A DNA stretch of 41,013 nt from Cognatazoarcus sp050303815 (GTDB lineage Bacteria; Pseudomonadota; Gammaproteobacteria; Burkholderiales; Rhodocyclaceae). A program made the translations under genes and the position numbers. Below the pieces are notes generated by a model. That model was given only the letters and a program-made list of their open reading frames with translations, searched no databases and was not told where the DNA came from. The DNA is taken from positions 1-41,013 of the forward strand of contig JBNLCM010000095.1 in NCBI GenBank assembly GCA_050303815.1, in the 5' to 3' direction. Below, one piece after another: positions 15,866 through 22,590 of this stretch (positions are counted from its first letter, which is position 1; each line of letters opens with the position of its first letter).

Positions 15866-16372
15866 ATGCTGAAAGCCATGAGAAAGAGCCACGAAACCCC
15901 TTACACAAGCAATCCAAACCGATTGGCTGATGTCATTGCAGCTATTCAAGTTATGGGTACATATAAGTTCTATAAGCTTGATTTCGGTGGATGGGCAGAC
16001 CGAATCGGAGGGGACGACGCCAAAGGAGAATACTGGAAGGCCGTGTTCGAACAACACCCAGAATTTTTCCGGCTAGATAGTGGGCGCCAGCAGGCATCGT
16101 TAGTGTGGCGGCGCAACTACCAAAAGCTTTATGACGTCGACAAGGAAGAAAAGATTACTCGGGAAGAGTTCAATGCCCTCACCTCAGTTCAAAAAGAACG
16201 CATATCCAGAAACCCATTAAACAACTCAGATATTTCCACATTGGTCAACACGGCTATAAACCTTCACTCACGGGAAATTGAAAACAAAAAGGACTCCCGG
16301 TGGTGGATATCTGGGGTTGTCGGTCTGCTCGGCGTAATTGTGGGCGCCATCATTAAGGCGGTAGCCGGATAA
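15866..16372 (+). CDS. Uncharacterised small protein with C-terminal membrane anchor
   Basis: A 168-residue protein. Residues 1-140 are soluble and charged (NRLADVIAAIQVMGTYKFYK, FGGWADRIGGDDAKGEYWK, VFEQHPEFFRLDSGRQQ, ASLVWRRNYQKLYDVDKEEK). Residues about 147-166 form one hydrophobic helix, WWISGVVGLLGVIVGAIIK, predicting a tail-anchored inner-membrane protein. Similar proteins are, from memory, sometimes annotated as N-carbamoyl-amino-acid amidohydrolases, but it has no size or motif of such an enzyme. The gene is AT-rich compared with its surroundings and was probably acquired. An alternative ATG at 15878 is in frame; ribosome binding sites are weak for both. An AlbA_2-domain gene follows 113 bp downstream on the same strand. 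The function is unknown. Confidence 0.75.
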   Translation: MLKAMRKSHETPYTSNPNRLADVIAAIQVMGTYKFYKLDFGGWADRIGGDDAKGEYWKAVFEQHPEFFRLDSGRQQASLVWRRNYQKLYDVDKEEKITREEFNALTSVQKERISRNPLNNSDISTLVNTAINLHSREIENKKDSRWWISGVVGLLGVIVGAIIKAVAG

Positions 16373-16485
16373 TTGCTTTTTTGCAGGGAACTCAAAGCGC
16401 CCGTCGTGCTCGCTCGTATGCTCCGCCGGTGCTCGCCTCAGCGCCCTTGTCGCAAGGGTGAATCTTTTAGGAGACATTATTAGCT
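16373..16485. other. Spacer between the accessory genes
   Basis: It contains a short hairpin, CCCTTG/CAAGGG with a TCG loop (about 16442-16456), followed by TGAATCTTTT, which may be a weak terminator, and then AGGAGA about 11 bp before the ATG at 16486, a rather long Shine-Dalgarno spacing. No other feature was recognised. Confidence 0.4.
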
Positions 16486-17661
16486 ATGGATGTGCCTGAC
16501 TGGGCGGACGAAGTTTTATCGAGAGACTTGCCAGTTCTGAGAGCCCGCGGAGAGAGCCAAGAGCTGGAATACAAATCCGAGTTTCCGGCAAATGCCCGCG
16601 ATCTTGGAAAAGAAATAGCGGCGTTCGCCACATCAAATTCCGGAACGATTCTGATTGGAGTTGACGACTCCGGTGAGCTAGTCGGCTTGCCGGAATGCAA
16701 TTCGGGGGAGGGACGCGATCAGACGATTCGGCGCCTAGAAGGAATTTCCAAAGGAACCGTAAAGCCATCGATTACGCCGACCGCAAGATTTGCCGTGGAA
16801 GATGGCAAAGTGGTCCTTGTGATCGTCGTACCCAAAGGCGCGCAGCCAGTCTACTACAGCAGCAATACTCCGTATGTTCGGCATCTCACTCAGGCGTGCC
16901 CTGCAGAGCCGCACGAAGTTATCGAGCGTGTTTCCGCCCACCTGCGGGCAACCCCAAGTCCCACTGAAAGTGAGGAGGATGACGAAAAGTCCAAGTTCTA
17001 TTCTGCGCTTGCCAGAGTTTTGTCAGATATATTAGTGGTTACGGATGAAGCCGAAGATCGTCAGTTTAATCCGTGGCTAGACATGTGGCGCTCCGATCTA
17101 GGCTATGCCGCTTCGGAGCTTCGGCAGATGGCTGTCTTAACATTTGCGGAAGCCGAAGGTGTTGATGGTGAGCTAAAGGTGCTCGCAAAAGGTCTAGATG
17201 AAGTTGCCAACATGAGACTCTATATTGGATCAGGTGGCGATTTAGAGAATGCTGTGAATCATGTTGCCAGCCTGGCCCAAGGAATGCTTGATCGACATTT
17301 CTCAGATGCCCCACTTGCTGTAGCCTCGCTCGATCAAGTTCGGGAATTAATTCGTAGCTCTGCATTAAAGCTTCAAGACCTATACGAGCGCTCTGGCGAG
17401 ATGGTCGATTCTGGGCGTATAGAGGAACTTCAATCCCAAGCATCTGAGTTGGCGCGCCCACTGACTCGGGTGTGCTGGTACAACATTGAACCGATCGGGG
17501 ATGATGTGAGGCTTGAGCTCAAGGACGTCGCACGCACACTACACCTGACTGAAACGATGCAGCTCTACATGGATGGAGGAGCGTCAATTCGGGCCGTCGT
17601 TGATCGAATCAAAGAAGCAGCTGACAAACTCCGCGAACTGTCGGAAAGGTCCAAGGCTTAG
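16486..17661 (+). CDS. AlbA_2/Schlafen-type domain protein
   Basis: A 391-residue protein. The N-terminal part (about residues 20-125) fits the AlbA_2 (Schlafen-type, putative nucleic-acid-binding) domain: ESQELEYKSEFPANARDLGK, EIAAFATSNSGTILIGVDDSGELVGL and VVLVIVVPKGAQPVYY followed by NTPYVRHLT. The remaining ~260 residues are acidic and helical, without a recognised domain; the GHKL ATPase region found in some relatives is not evident. Codon use is AT-rich, as in the preceding small membrane-anchored gene and unlike the neighbours. AlbA_2 proteins occur as transcription regulators and in mobile or defence-associated contexts. The function here is unknown; pairing with a membrane-anchored protein in a block with integrase debris and a toxin-antitoxin pair makes a defence role conceivable. 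Confidence 0.8.
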   Translation: MDVPDWADEVLSRDLPVLRARGESQELEYKSEFPANARDLGKEIAAFATSNSGTILIGVDDSGELVGLPECNSGEGRDQTIRRLEGISKGTVKPSITPTARFAVEDGKVVLVIVVPKGAQPVYYSSNTPYVRHLTQACPAEPHEVIERVSAHLRATPSPTESEEDDEKSKFYSALARVLSDILVVTDEAEDRQFNPWLDMWRSDLGYAASELRQMAVLTFAEAEGVDGELKVLAKGLDEVANMRLYIGSGGDLENAVNHVASLAQGMLDRHFSDAPLAVASLDQVRELIRSSALKLQDLYERSGEMVDSGRIEELQSQASELARPLTRVCWYNIEPIGDDVRLELKDVARTLHLTETMQLYMDGGASIRAVVDRIKEAADKLRELSERSKA

Positions 17662-17825
17662 CGATGTTTCGTCCCGCAGATCCCGCACAGGCTCCACGCG
17701 GCCGTTGAATGTCCGCGTTCCGATGCAGCGACAGTCTGCTTGGGGTCGGGTTGCGACCTACATCGCCTCAAACTCATCGCCGAAAAGCCGACGACGGAGC
17801 GTCGGATCCACGAAAATGCCAATCG
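17662..17825. other. Junction between AlbA_2 gene and integrase remnant
   Basis: It contains short GCCGTTGAATGTCCGCGTTCC-like repeat fragments related to those at 15552-15673. On the minus strand a coding-like end, FVDPTLRRRLFGDEFEAM followed by stop (about 17760-17820), is readable in a frame joining the integrase remnant. It may be the tail of another lost gene fused by deletion. This cannot be identified from sequence alone. Confidence 0.35.
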
Positions 17826-18253
17826 CTAACGCTGAGTTTCGTGTAGTCGGCTCGGGAAGAGAAAGTCTTCCGGCTTGAGCTTCGCCCGGGCGATCCGATC
17901 CATGCGGCGACGCTGGTGCGCGTCGGTTCGGTCAATTCGAACTGAACCGGGCGTTGCGTCTTGCGCTGCACAACCATGGCCCGCGACAGGATTTGGCTTC
18001 CGTGAGTGACATCGCGAACCCGTAGATTGACAAGGTCGCAGCCGCGCAGCTTGCTGTCGATTGCCAGGTTGAACATGGCCAGACCTCGCACTTGTTGGGC
18101 GTTCTGCAGGTGGATGCGAATCGCCCAGATGTCCTTGGGTATTAGCGGCGCCTTCTGGCCAACCAGCTTGCCTTTGTTCCAGGGTTCCCGATGCTCGGAG
18201 GATTCCATGACAGACTCCTTGGTACTGTTGATCGGAATCTGATTGTTGTTCAC
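17826..18253 (-). pseudogene. Truncated, frameshifted tyrosine recombinase/integrase remnant
   Basis: On the minus strand the N-terminal part reads MESSEHREPWNKGKLVGQK, IPKDIWAIRIHLQNAQQVRG and LAMFNLAIDSKLRGCDLVNL, then RVRDVTHGSQIL, a pattern I recognise from a widespread ~210-residue tyrosine-type recombinase. The arginine of box I (SKLRGCDL) is present. Near 17885-17897 the frame changes: after SVAAWIG the family sequence continues as AKLKPEDFLFPSRLH in another frame, and it then stops at 17826. The box II HxxR and the catalytic Tyr are missing. It is therefore a dead remnant of a mobile element next to the accessory genes. Confidence 0.75.
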
Positions 18254-18314
18254 GGACGATGGACGGATACCGCCGGCGAACTGGCCGTAGCGTCAAATCA
18301 TGCCGGGACCCGGT

Positions 18315-18635
18315 TCATGCGTCGAAGCCGCCTCTCTCGGCCAGCGCCGCGGCATCCCGCGCGCCATGCAGGACGCGGATCACGGCCAACTCGTTGGCAC
18401 TGGCGACGTAATAGATGGCGTAGGGGCTCTCGAATCCCACGCGCAGCCCCGTGGCGAACTGCTCGCGGGGCGCGCCGATGCCGGGATGGCGGCACAGCTG
18501 CTTCATCTGGTCGTGAATCCGGGCCAGTTGCAAAGCGGCCGTGGCCTCGAAGACTTCGACGGCCAGATACGCCCAGATTTCGGCGAGATCGGCTTCAGCG
18601 GCGTCGGTCAGGCGGAGGGGGAGCGTCCGGCTAAT
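18315..18635 (-). CDS. parE: ParE/RelE-type toxin with probable ATT start
   Basis: A 106-residue reading frame if begun at ATT (complement of 18633-18635): SRTLPLRLTDAAEADLAEIW, LQLARIHDQMKQLCRHP, FATGLRVGFESPYAIYYV, ELAVIRVLHGARDAAAL. This is the full ParE/RelE-fold toxin, including the N-terminal strand (LRLTDAAEADL) and the C-terminal IRVLHGARD strand. No ATG, GTG or TTG occurs before the core fold; the first TTG (18533) would remove the N-terminal third. The ATT is preceded by GGGGGAGGAAGCT, a good Shine-Dalgarno. Either ATT is used as a rare start or the gene has lost its start. It overlaps the antitoxin gene by 28 bp. ParE toxins poison gyrase; RelE relatives cleave mRNA. Confidence 0.75.
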   Translation of the reverse strand: MSRTLPLRLTDAAEADLAEIWAYLAVEVFEATAALQLARIHDQMKQLCRHPGIGAPREQFATGLRVGFESPYAIYYVASANELAVIRVLHGARDAAALAERGGFDA

Positions 18636-18895
18636 AGCTTCCTCCCCCGTTCGATGATCTTGTCCATGTCAAAGTCGGTGACCCGGCCCGCCGAGAGATC
18701 GGCCATCCCCTTGTCAATGTCGGCGCGCAGGGCTTCGAGCTCGCCGAGCTTGAGACTGCGCTTCACCTTCCAGTCGCGCAGCGCTTCGCGGATGACTTCG
18801 CTGGTCGAGGCGTAATCGCCTTCCTCGACCGCGGCTTTGATGAGGGCCGCCATATCGGCTGGCATCGTGACCGTGAGGCGTTCGATGGTTGGCAT
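18608..18895 (-). CDS. parD: ParD-family ribbon-helix-helix antitoxin
   Basis: A 95-residue protein. The N-terminal ribbon-helix-helix is PTIERLTVTMPADMAALIKA, then VEEGDYASTSEVIREALRDW, the typical ParD (CC2985-like) pattern. The C-terminal charged helix, LGELEALRADIDKGMADL to MDKIIERGRKLL, would wrap the toxin. Of two in-frame ATGs (18907 and 18895) the second is preferred because GGAGGA lies 5-6 bases before it and inside the first. Upstream, two direct repeats one helical turn apart are a candidate autoregulatory operator. The pair probably serves as a toxin-antitoxin addiction module in the accessory block. Confidence 0.88.
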   Translation of the reverse strand: MPTIERLTVTMPADMAALIKAAVEEGDYASTSEVIREALRDWKVKRSLKLGELEALRADIDKGMADLSAGRVTDFDMDKIIERGRKLLAGRSPSA

Positions 18896-18915
18896 GATGT
18901 CCTCCATGCACCTGG

Positions 18916-18932
18916 ATCATACTTAATCATAC
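18916..18932 (-). promoter_or_regulatory. Putative operator/-10 of the parDE operon
   Basis: On the minus strand GTATGAT occurs twice (complement of 18926-18932 and 18916-18922) with a 3-bp gap, a 10-bp period. Spacing of one helical turn is typical of ribbon-helix-helix operators. Each copy contains TATGAT, a 5/6 match to a -10 hexamer, about 20-35 bases before the parD ATG. The function is inferred. Confidence 0.5.
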
Positions 18933-19351
18933 CACCCGTTGCCGCCTCGACGCCCTGTCACTCTTGACCCAAGGCTGACCGAACGGCGGCGGTAGAGGTG
19001 ACTGCAGCCGTTCGTTCCGCAGGGTCTGGAGACCGTTCAGACTGAGCAGTTCGCGCAGCACGAACGGCAAGTTTCGGAGGGGAGCTGACTTTCCAGCGGC
19101 ACGTTGCCGGAATTCGCTAGCTACCGCTCCTGGCCGAAATGATCTGTTCAGCAGCGTGGTGGCAACCCGCCGTTCGCCACGAAGCGGTTGCGGCGGGTAC
19201 CGGTTCGTCAGATCCCGATCTGCTCGGAAATCCCCAGATCCCGTAGGGCGGGATGCATCCCGCCGACGCCGGTCGGTTGTGCGCGGTGTTTCGCGGCGGG
19301 CGCAGCCACCGGTGCCGGAGCACGCGGCCTTTGCCAGCGCGCGGCTTCGAT
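18933..19351. repeat. Gene-free stretch with repeat fragments and 18-bp palindrome
   Basis: No gene was recognised. It holds degenerate CCGTTCG-type fragments (about 18975-19120, both orientations) like those at 15552-15673, and a perfect 18-bp palindrome, GGCGGGATGCATCCCGCC, at 19247-19264 preceded by GTAG. The latter is a REP-like sequence type found intergenically in related GC-rich genomes. These sequences close the right side of the accessory block. Confidence 0.6.
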
Positions 19352-20266
19352 TCACCCCGCCAGCCCCCCGCCGCCGTCCGCAGCAAGCTCGGCGCTCGAC
19401 GCGAGCCATTGCCGCACCGACCGGGCGCTGCCCGAGACCGAGCCCTCCCTCCGCCAGACCAGGAAGTAGGACTTGCCGCGCACGCCGTCGGTGCCGAACG
19501 GCGCGACCAGATCGCCGCGCTCGAGGCAATCGTCGACCATCGGCCGCCGCCCCATCGCCAGGCCGGCACCGGACAATGCCGCCTGCAGGACGAGGTCGAA
19601 GGATTCGAGCGTGCTGCATCGGCTCGGGTCGGGTGGACGGCGATCGCTGATCGCGCACCACGCCGACCACTCGTCGGGATGAAGGGCATTGACGATGATC
19701 CGACCCGCGCGCTCGACGGCGTCCGGCCACGGCAGCTCGCGCCATGCCCGCGCCAGCGCCGGCGTGGCGACCGGGAAGCAGACTTCGTCGCTCAGTCGCA
19801 CTGCCTCCAGTCCGGGCCACGGCCCGTCACCGTAGCGGATCGCGAGGTCGATGTGCTCGCGCGCAAGATCGCAAACCCGTTCGGTGACCAGCAGTTGCAG
19901 CTCGATGCCGGGATGCCGATCCAGGAACGCCCGGTAGCGCGGCATCAGCCAGTGGGCGGCGAATGCCCGTGAGGTGGTGATCGACACCGCCTTGCGATCG
20001 ATGCCCTGGACCTCCTCCACCGCATCCGCCAAAAGCGCCAGCGCCTTCGCCGCCTTGTCGTAGAAGCGCTCGCCGGCCGGCGTCAGGACCGCCCCTTCGC
20101 GTTGCCGATCCAGCAGGCGCACACCGAGCGCGTCCTCGAGCTTCCTCAGCCGATGGCTGATCGCGGACTCGGTCAGACCAAGCGCCTCGGAGGCGCGGTT
20201 GAAGCGCCCCTGGTCCGCGATCTCGACGAAGGTGCGAATCGTGTCGATTGGCGGCAGTCGCCTCAT
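19352..20266 (-). CDS. LysR-family regulator (GcvA-like)
   Basis: A 304-residue protein. The N-terminal winged helix-turn-helix spans about residues 5-64 (LPPIDTIRTFVEIADQGRF, RASEALGLTESAISHRLRKLEDALGVRLLDRQ, with LTPAGERFYDKA). The effector-binding domain follows (SITTSRAFAAHWLMPRYRAF), with the IDLAIRYGDGPWPGLEAVRL segment typical of the GcvA-like subgroup. It is divergent from the alpha/beta hydrolase gene across 112 bp, which it probably regulates together with itself. The ligand is unknown. Confidence 0.92.
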   Translation of the reverse strand: MRRLPPIDTIRTFVEIADQGRFNRASEALGLTESAISHRLRKLEDALGVRLLDRQREGAVLTPAGERFYDKAAKALALLADAVEEVQGIDRKAVSITTSRAFAAHWLMPRYRAFLDRHPGIELQLLVTERVCDLAREHIDLAIRYGDGPWPGLEAVRLSDEVCFPVATPALARAWRELPWPDAVERAGRIIVNALHPDEWSAWCAISDRRPPDPSRCSTLESFDLVLQAALSGAGLAMGRRPMVDDCLERGDLVAPFGTDGVRGKSYFLVWRREGSVSGSARSVRQWLASSAELAADGGGGLAG

Positions 20267-20280
20267 GCTCGCCTCGTTAG

Positions 20281-20326
20281 ATGAAATTTCGTCATGGACA
20301 AATGATCAGGTTTCACTTCAAAACCT
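20281..20326. promoter_or_regulatory. Candidate LysR operator dyads
   Basis: ATGA-N7-TCAT (20281-20295) has the T-N11-A geometry of LysR sites and lies 15 bp from the regulator's start. AGGTTT-N7-AAACCT (20308-20326) is a second perfect 6-bp dyad. Both fall in the AT-rich 112-bp divergent region with the hydrolase gene. Assignment to this LysR protein is by position only. Confidence 0.45.
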
Positions 20327-20378
20327 CCAATAATTCAGCAATCGTGTGGCCTCAGCCTCATCATCGAAAGGTTGCATC

Positions 20379-21224
20379 ATGAAAGATCATAAACTCGAAT
20401 ATCGCTTTGCCTCCTCCTGCGGCGAGATCGCCTACGGCTGCGACGGCGACGGCAGCACCGACGTGGTGCTGGTGCACGGCACGCCGACGAGCTCGCTGGT
20501 CTGGCGCCCGGTCATCGAGCGGCTAAAGCCCTCGTATCGATTTCACACCCTCGACCTGCCCGGATACGGCGCGTCGGCCAGGTTCGATGGACAGGAAGTG
20601 AGGCTGCGCGCCTTCGCCCGCGTGCTTCGGGAATGGATCGAGCATCTCGGCCTGGCCCGTCCGCACCTGGTCGGCCACGACTTCGGCGCCGGCACGGTGC
20701 TCGGTGCGGTGCTGGTGGAGCAGGTCGAGGTCGCGAGCGTCGCGGTCGCCGACGGCGTCGTGCTGAATCCGTGGGGAACGCCCTACTCGCTGCATGTGAA
20801 GCGCCACGAGCAGGTCTTTGCGGCCGTGCCCGAGTACATCCACCGGGCGACGCTCGCCGCGCATCTATCCACGGCGGTCCATCGGCCGCTGGACGCGGCA
20901 ACCGAGTCGGCGCTGCTCGCGCCCTGGCTGGGCGAGGTCGGCCAGAAGGCCTACTACCGCCAGGTCGCGCAATACGACCACGACTTCACCGGCCGGCTGG
21001 AGACGCTCTACCCGTCGATGGACGTCCCGACCCTGATCCTGTGGGGCGAGGAAGACCGCTGGGTCGATCTCTCCGAGGGCCGTCGACTGCAGGCGCTGAT
21101 CCCCGGCGCGACGCTGCAGACGATCCCCGATGCCGGTCACTTCTCGATGCTCGACTGTCCCGGCCTGTTCGCGGTGCTGCTGGACCGCTGGCTCGAGTCG
21201 CAGTGCGCCCGCCAAGCCGCCTGA
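20379..21224 (+). CDS. Alpha/beta hydrolase with Asp nucleophile (haloalkane dehalogenase/epoxide hydrolase-like)
   Basis: A 281-residue alpha/beta-hydrolase fold protein. It has the oxyanion motif HGTPTSSLVW, the nucleophile elbow GHDFGAG with Asp instead of Ser, an acid candidate in GEEDRWVD and the catalytic His in DAGHFS. Asp nucleophiles are known in haloalkane dehalogenases, fluoroacetate dehalogenases and epoxide hydrolases. The cap region (about residues 130-215) carries WGTPYSLHVKRHEQVF. The two epoxide-activating cap tyrosines or halide-binding tryptophans cannot be assigned without alignment, so the substrate is open. The ATG at 20379 has AAAGG 7 bp upstream. It is divergent from a LysR regulator. 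Confidence 0.88.
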   Translation: MKDHKLEYRFASSCGEIAYGCDGDGSTDVVLVHGTPTSSLVWRPVIERLKPSYRFHTLDLPGYGASARFDGQEVRLRAFARVLREWIEHLGLARPHLVGHDFGAGTVLGAVLVEQVEVASVAVADGVVLNPWGTPYSLHVKRHEQVFAAVPEYIHRATLAAHLSTAVHRPLDAATESALLAPWLGEVGQKAYYRQVAQYDHDFTGRLETLYPSMDVPTLILWGEEDRWVDLSEGRRLQALIPGATLQTIPDAGHFSMLDCPGLFAVLLDRWLESQCARQAA

Positions 21225-21701
21225 TCGGCCGAGGGCCGGCGCACCATGAACGACGGCGCACGACACGGACCTGACTGGCGCGCGCAATGACGCGCACGCT
21301 GCGCGCATGGCCGCCGTCAGCCGCCGACCGGACAGGAGCGCTGGCACGGTTGAGACCAGTCGATGGGCTTGTCTTCAAGCAGGAAGACGATCGAATCGTC
21401 GGGCTCGGTAGCCGATCAACTGATCGATTCACCGCACTCCCGGGCCCATCTCGTCCTCCCACCAGCCGCCGCCGCTGTCGAGCGCGATGTGGGACTGGGC
21501 GTAGGCGGAATGGCTGAGCATCCAGGAGTCCGATGTGCGTTGTGACCCTCTCCGCCTCCATGACCCGGGCCAGTGTGGTGTTTCGATCTTGGCGGGGCCC
21601 ATGATCGGGCGGAACTCGAGCGCCGCTGGCCGGCTTCAGCCAAGCTCGCACGGCACGATACGTGCCAAGCGCATCATGCCCTCTCCGCGCACGACGCGAC
21701 C
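21225..21701. other. Gene-free stretch between hydrolase and GntR gene
   Basis: About 480 bp in which no known family is recognisable on either strand. The short reading frames have low-complexity shadow-type composition. A 14-bp half of the REP-like arm of 7387-7455 occurs at 21628-21641 (GGCCGGCTTCAGCC). A decayed gene cannot be excluded. Confidence 0.5.
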
Positions 21702-22394
21702 CTAGCCGACTGCCTGTCCGAGCTTCGCGCGCAGTTCGGCCAGCGAAGATATGAGATCGGCGAAGCGCTCGCCCTGGACGACCACGTGGCTGCGAAGCGC
21801 GTCCGCCGCATCATCGCTGTTCCCCGCGAGGATCTGATCGACGATGCCCTGGTGCTCCGAATACGACGAGTTCATGCGGTTGCGCACCCTGAGCTGCAAC
21901 CTGCGATAGGGACGCAGCCGCCGGTGAAGCATGTCGGCCTGCTCGGCCAGGAAGCCGTTGTGGCTTGCCTGGTAGATCCGCTGGTGAAAGACCTCGTTGA
22001 GCCGGTAGTAGGCATCGGGATCGTTGTCGTCCCGGGCGCTCTCGCATGCCCGGTGTGCCTCCAGTAGCGCCACCTGCTCCTCGGGCGTGATGCGCCTCGC
22101 CGCGAGGCGCCCGCACATGGCCTCCAGTTCGGCCATGACTTCGAACATCTCGCACAAGCGCGTCGCGGACACCTCGGCCACGATGGCCCCGCGCCGGGGC
22201 CGCGTCTCCACCAGACCACTCGACGCCAGATAGATCAGCGCCTCTCTTATCGGCGTGCGGGAAACGCCGAACTCGGCCGCCAGATCCTGCTCGTCGAGCC
22301 GGAACCCCGGCGGGTAGCGCCCGGTGACGATGCGCTCCTCGATCTCTTCTCCGAGCTGCTCAGAGCGCCGGGGCGCTTGGGAAGCATCAGCCAT
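21702..22394 (-). CDS. GntR/FCD-family regulator, probable malonate operon repressor (MdcY/MatR-like)
   Basis: A 230-residue protein. The N-terminal GntR winged helix has LGEEIEERIVTGRYPPGFRL, DEQDLAAEFGVSRTPIREAL and IYLASSGLVETRPRRGAIV. The C-terminal FCD domain has metal-ligand-like His residues (NEVFHQRIYQ, YSEHQGIVDQI, LRSHVVVQGE). The start is taken at the ATG complementary to 22392-22394; the frame is open much further but would run through the promoter region. It is divergent from TRAP-transporter and malonate decarboxylase genes, and the promoter carries a TGTATACA core like that reported for Acinetobacter MdcY (ATTGTATACAAT, from memory). It is probably a malonate-responsive repressor. 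Confidence 0.88.
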   Translation of the reverse strand: MADASQAPRRSEQLGEEIEERIVTGRYPPGFRLDEQDLAAEFGVSRTPIREALIYLASSGLVETRPRRGAIVAEVSATRLCEMFEVMAELEAMCGRLAARRITPEEQVALLEAHRACESARDDNDPDAYYRLNEVFHQRIYQASHNGFLAEQADMLHRRLRPYRRLQLRVRNRMNSSYSEHQGIVDQILAGNSDDAADALRSHVVVQGERFADLISSLAELRAKLGQAVG

Positions 22395-22462
22395 TGGTCG
22401 TTCCGTGCATTCGATGGTTACGCCCCAACTATACGCATCGTCACAACGTGTGTCCACGCACG

Positions 22463-22498
22463 TTGACTTTGGATACTTATCAACATATTTTGTATACA
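22463..22498 (+). promoter_or_regulatory. Promoter and GntR operator of the TRAP/mdc operon
   Basis: TTGACT (22463-22468), a 17-bp spacer and TATTTT (22486-22491) form a sigma-70 promoter. The palindrome TGTATACA (22491-22498) abuts the -10, so a bound regulator would block transcription start. The core equals that of the MdcY operator known from Acinetobacter (recalled, not searched). The divergent GntR gene starts 69 bp from the -35. Confidence 0.65.
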
Positions 22499-22590
22499 CG
22501 CCATCCGGATGTGCATGCACTGCGGATCGCCATGAAACGACGTGCCAGAGGCATGCGCCCATTGAGACGACACCATTCGAGGAGACGCGA

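Noticed and set aside
18315..18533. ParE toxin starting at the TTG at 18533
   Set aside because: It would remove the N-terminal helix and strand of the fold (LRLTDAAEADLAEIW), which is intact in frame upstream.
21287..21651. Small genes between hydrolase and GntR regulator
   Set aside because: Short frames on both strands show no domain, Shine-Dalgarno or coding pattern; a decayed gene remains possible but is not supported.
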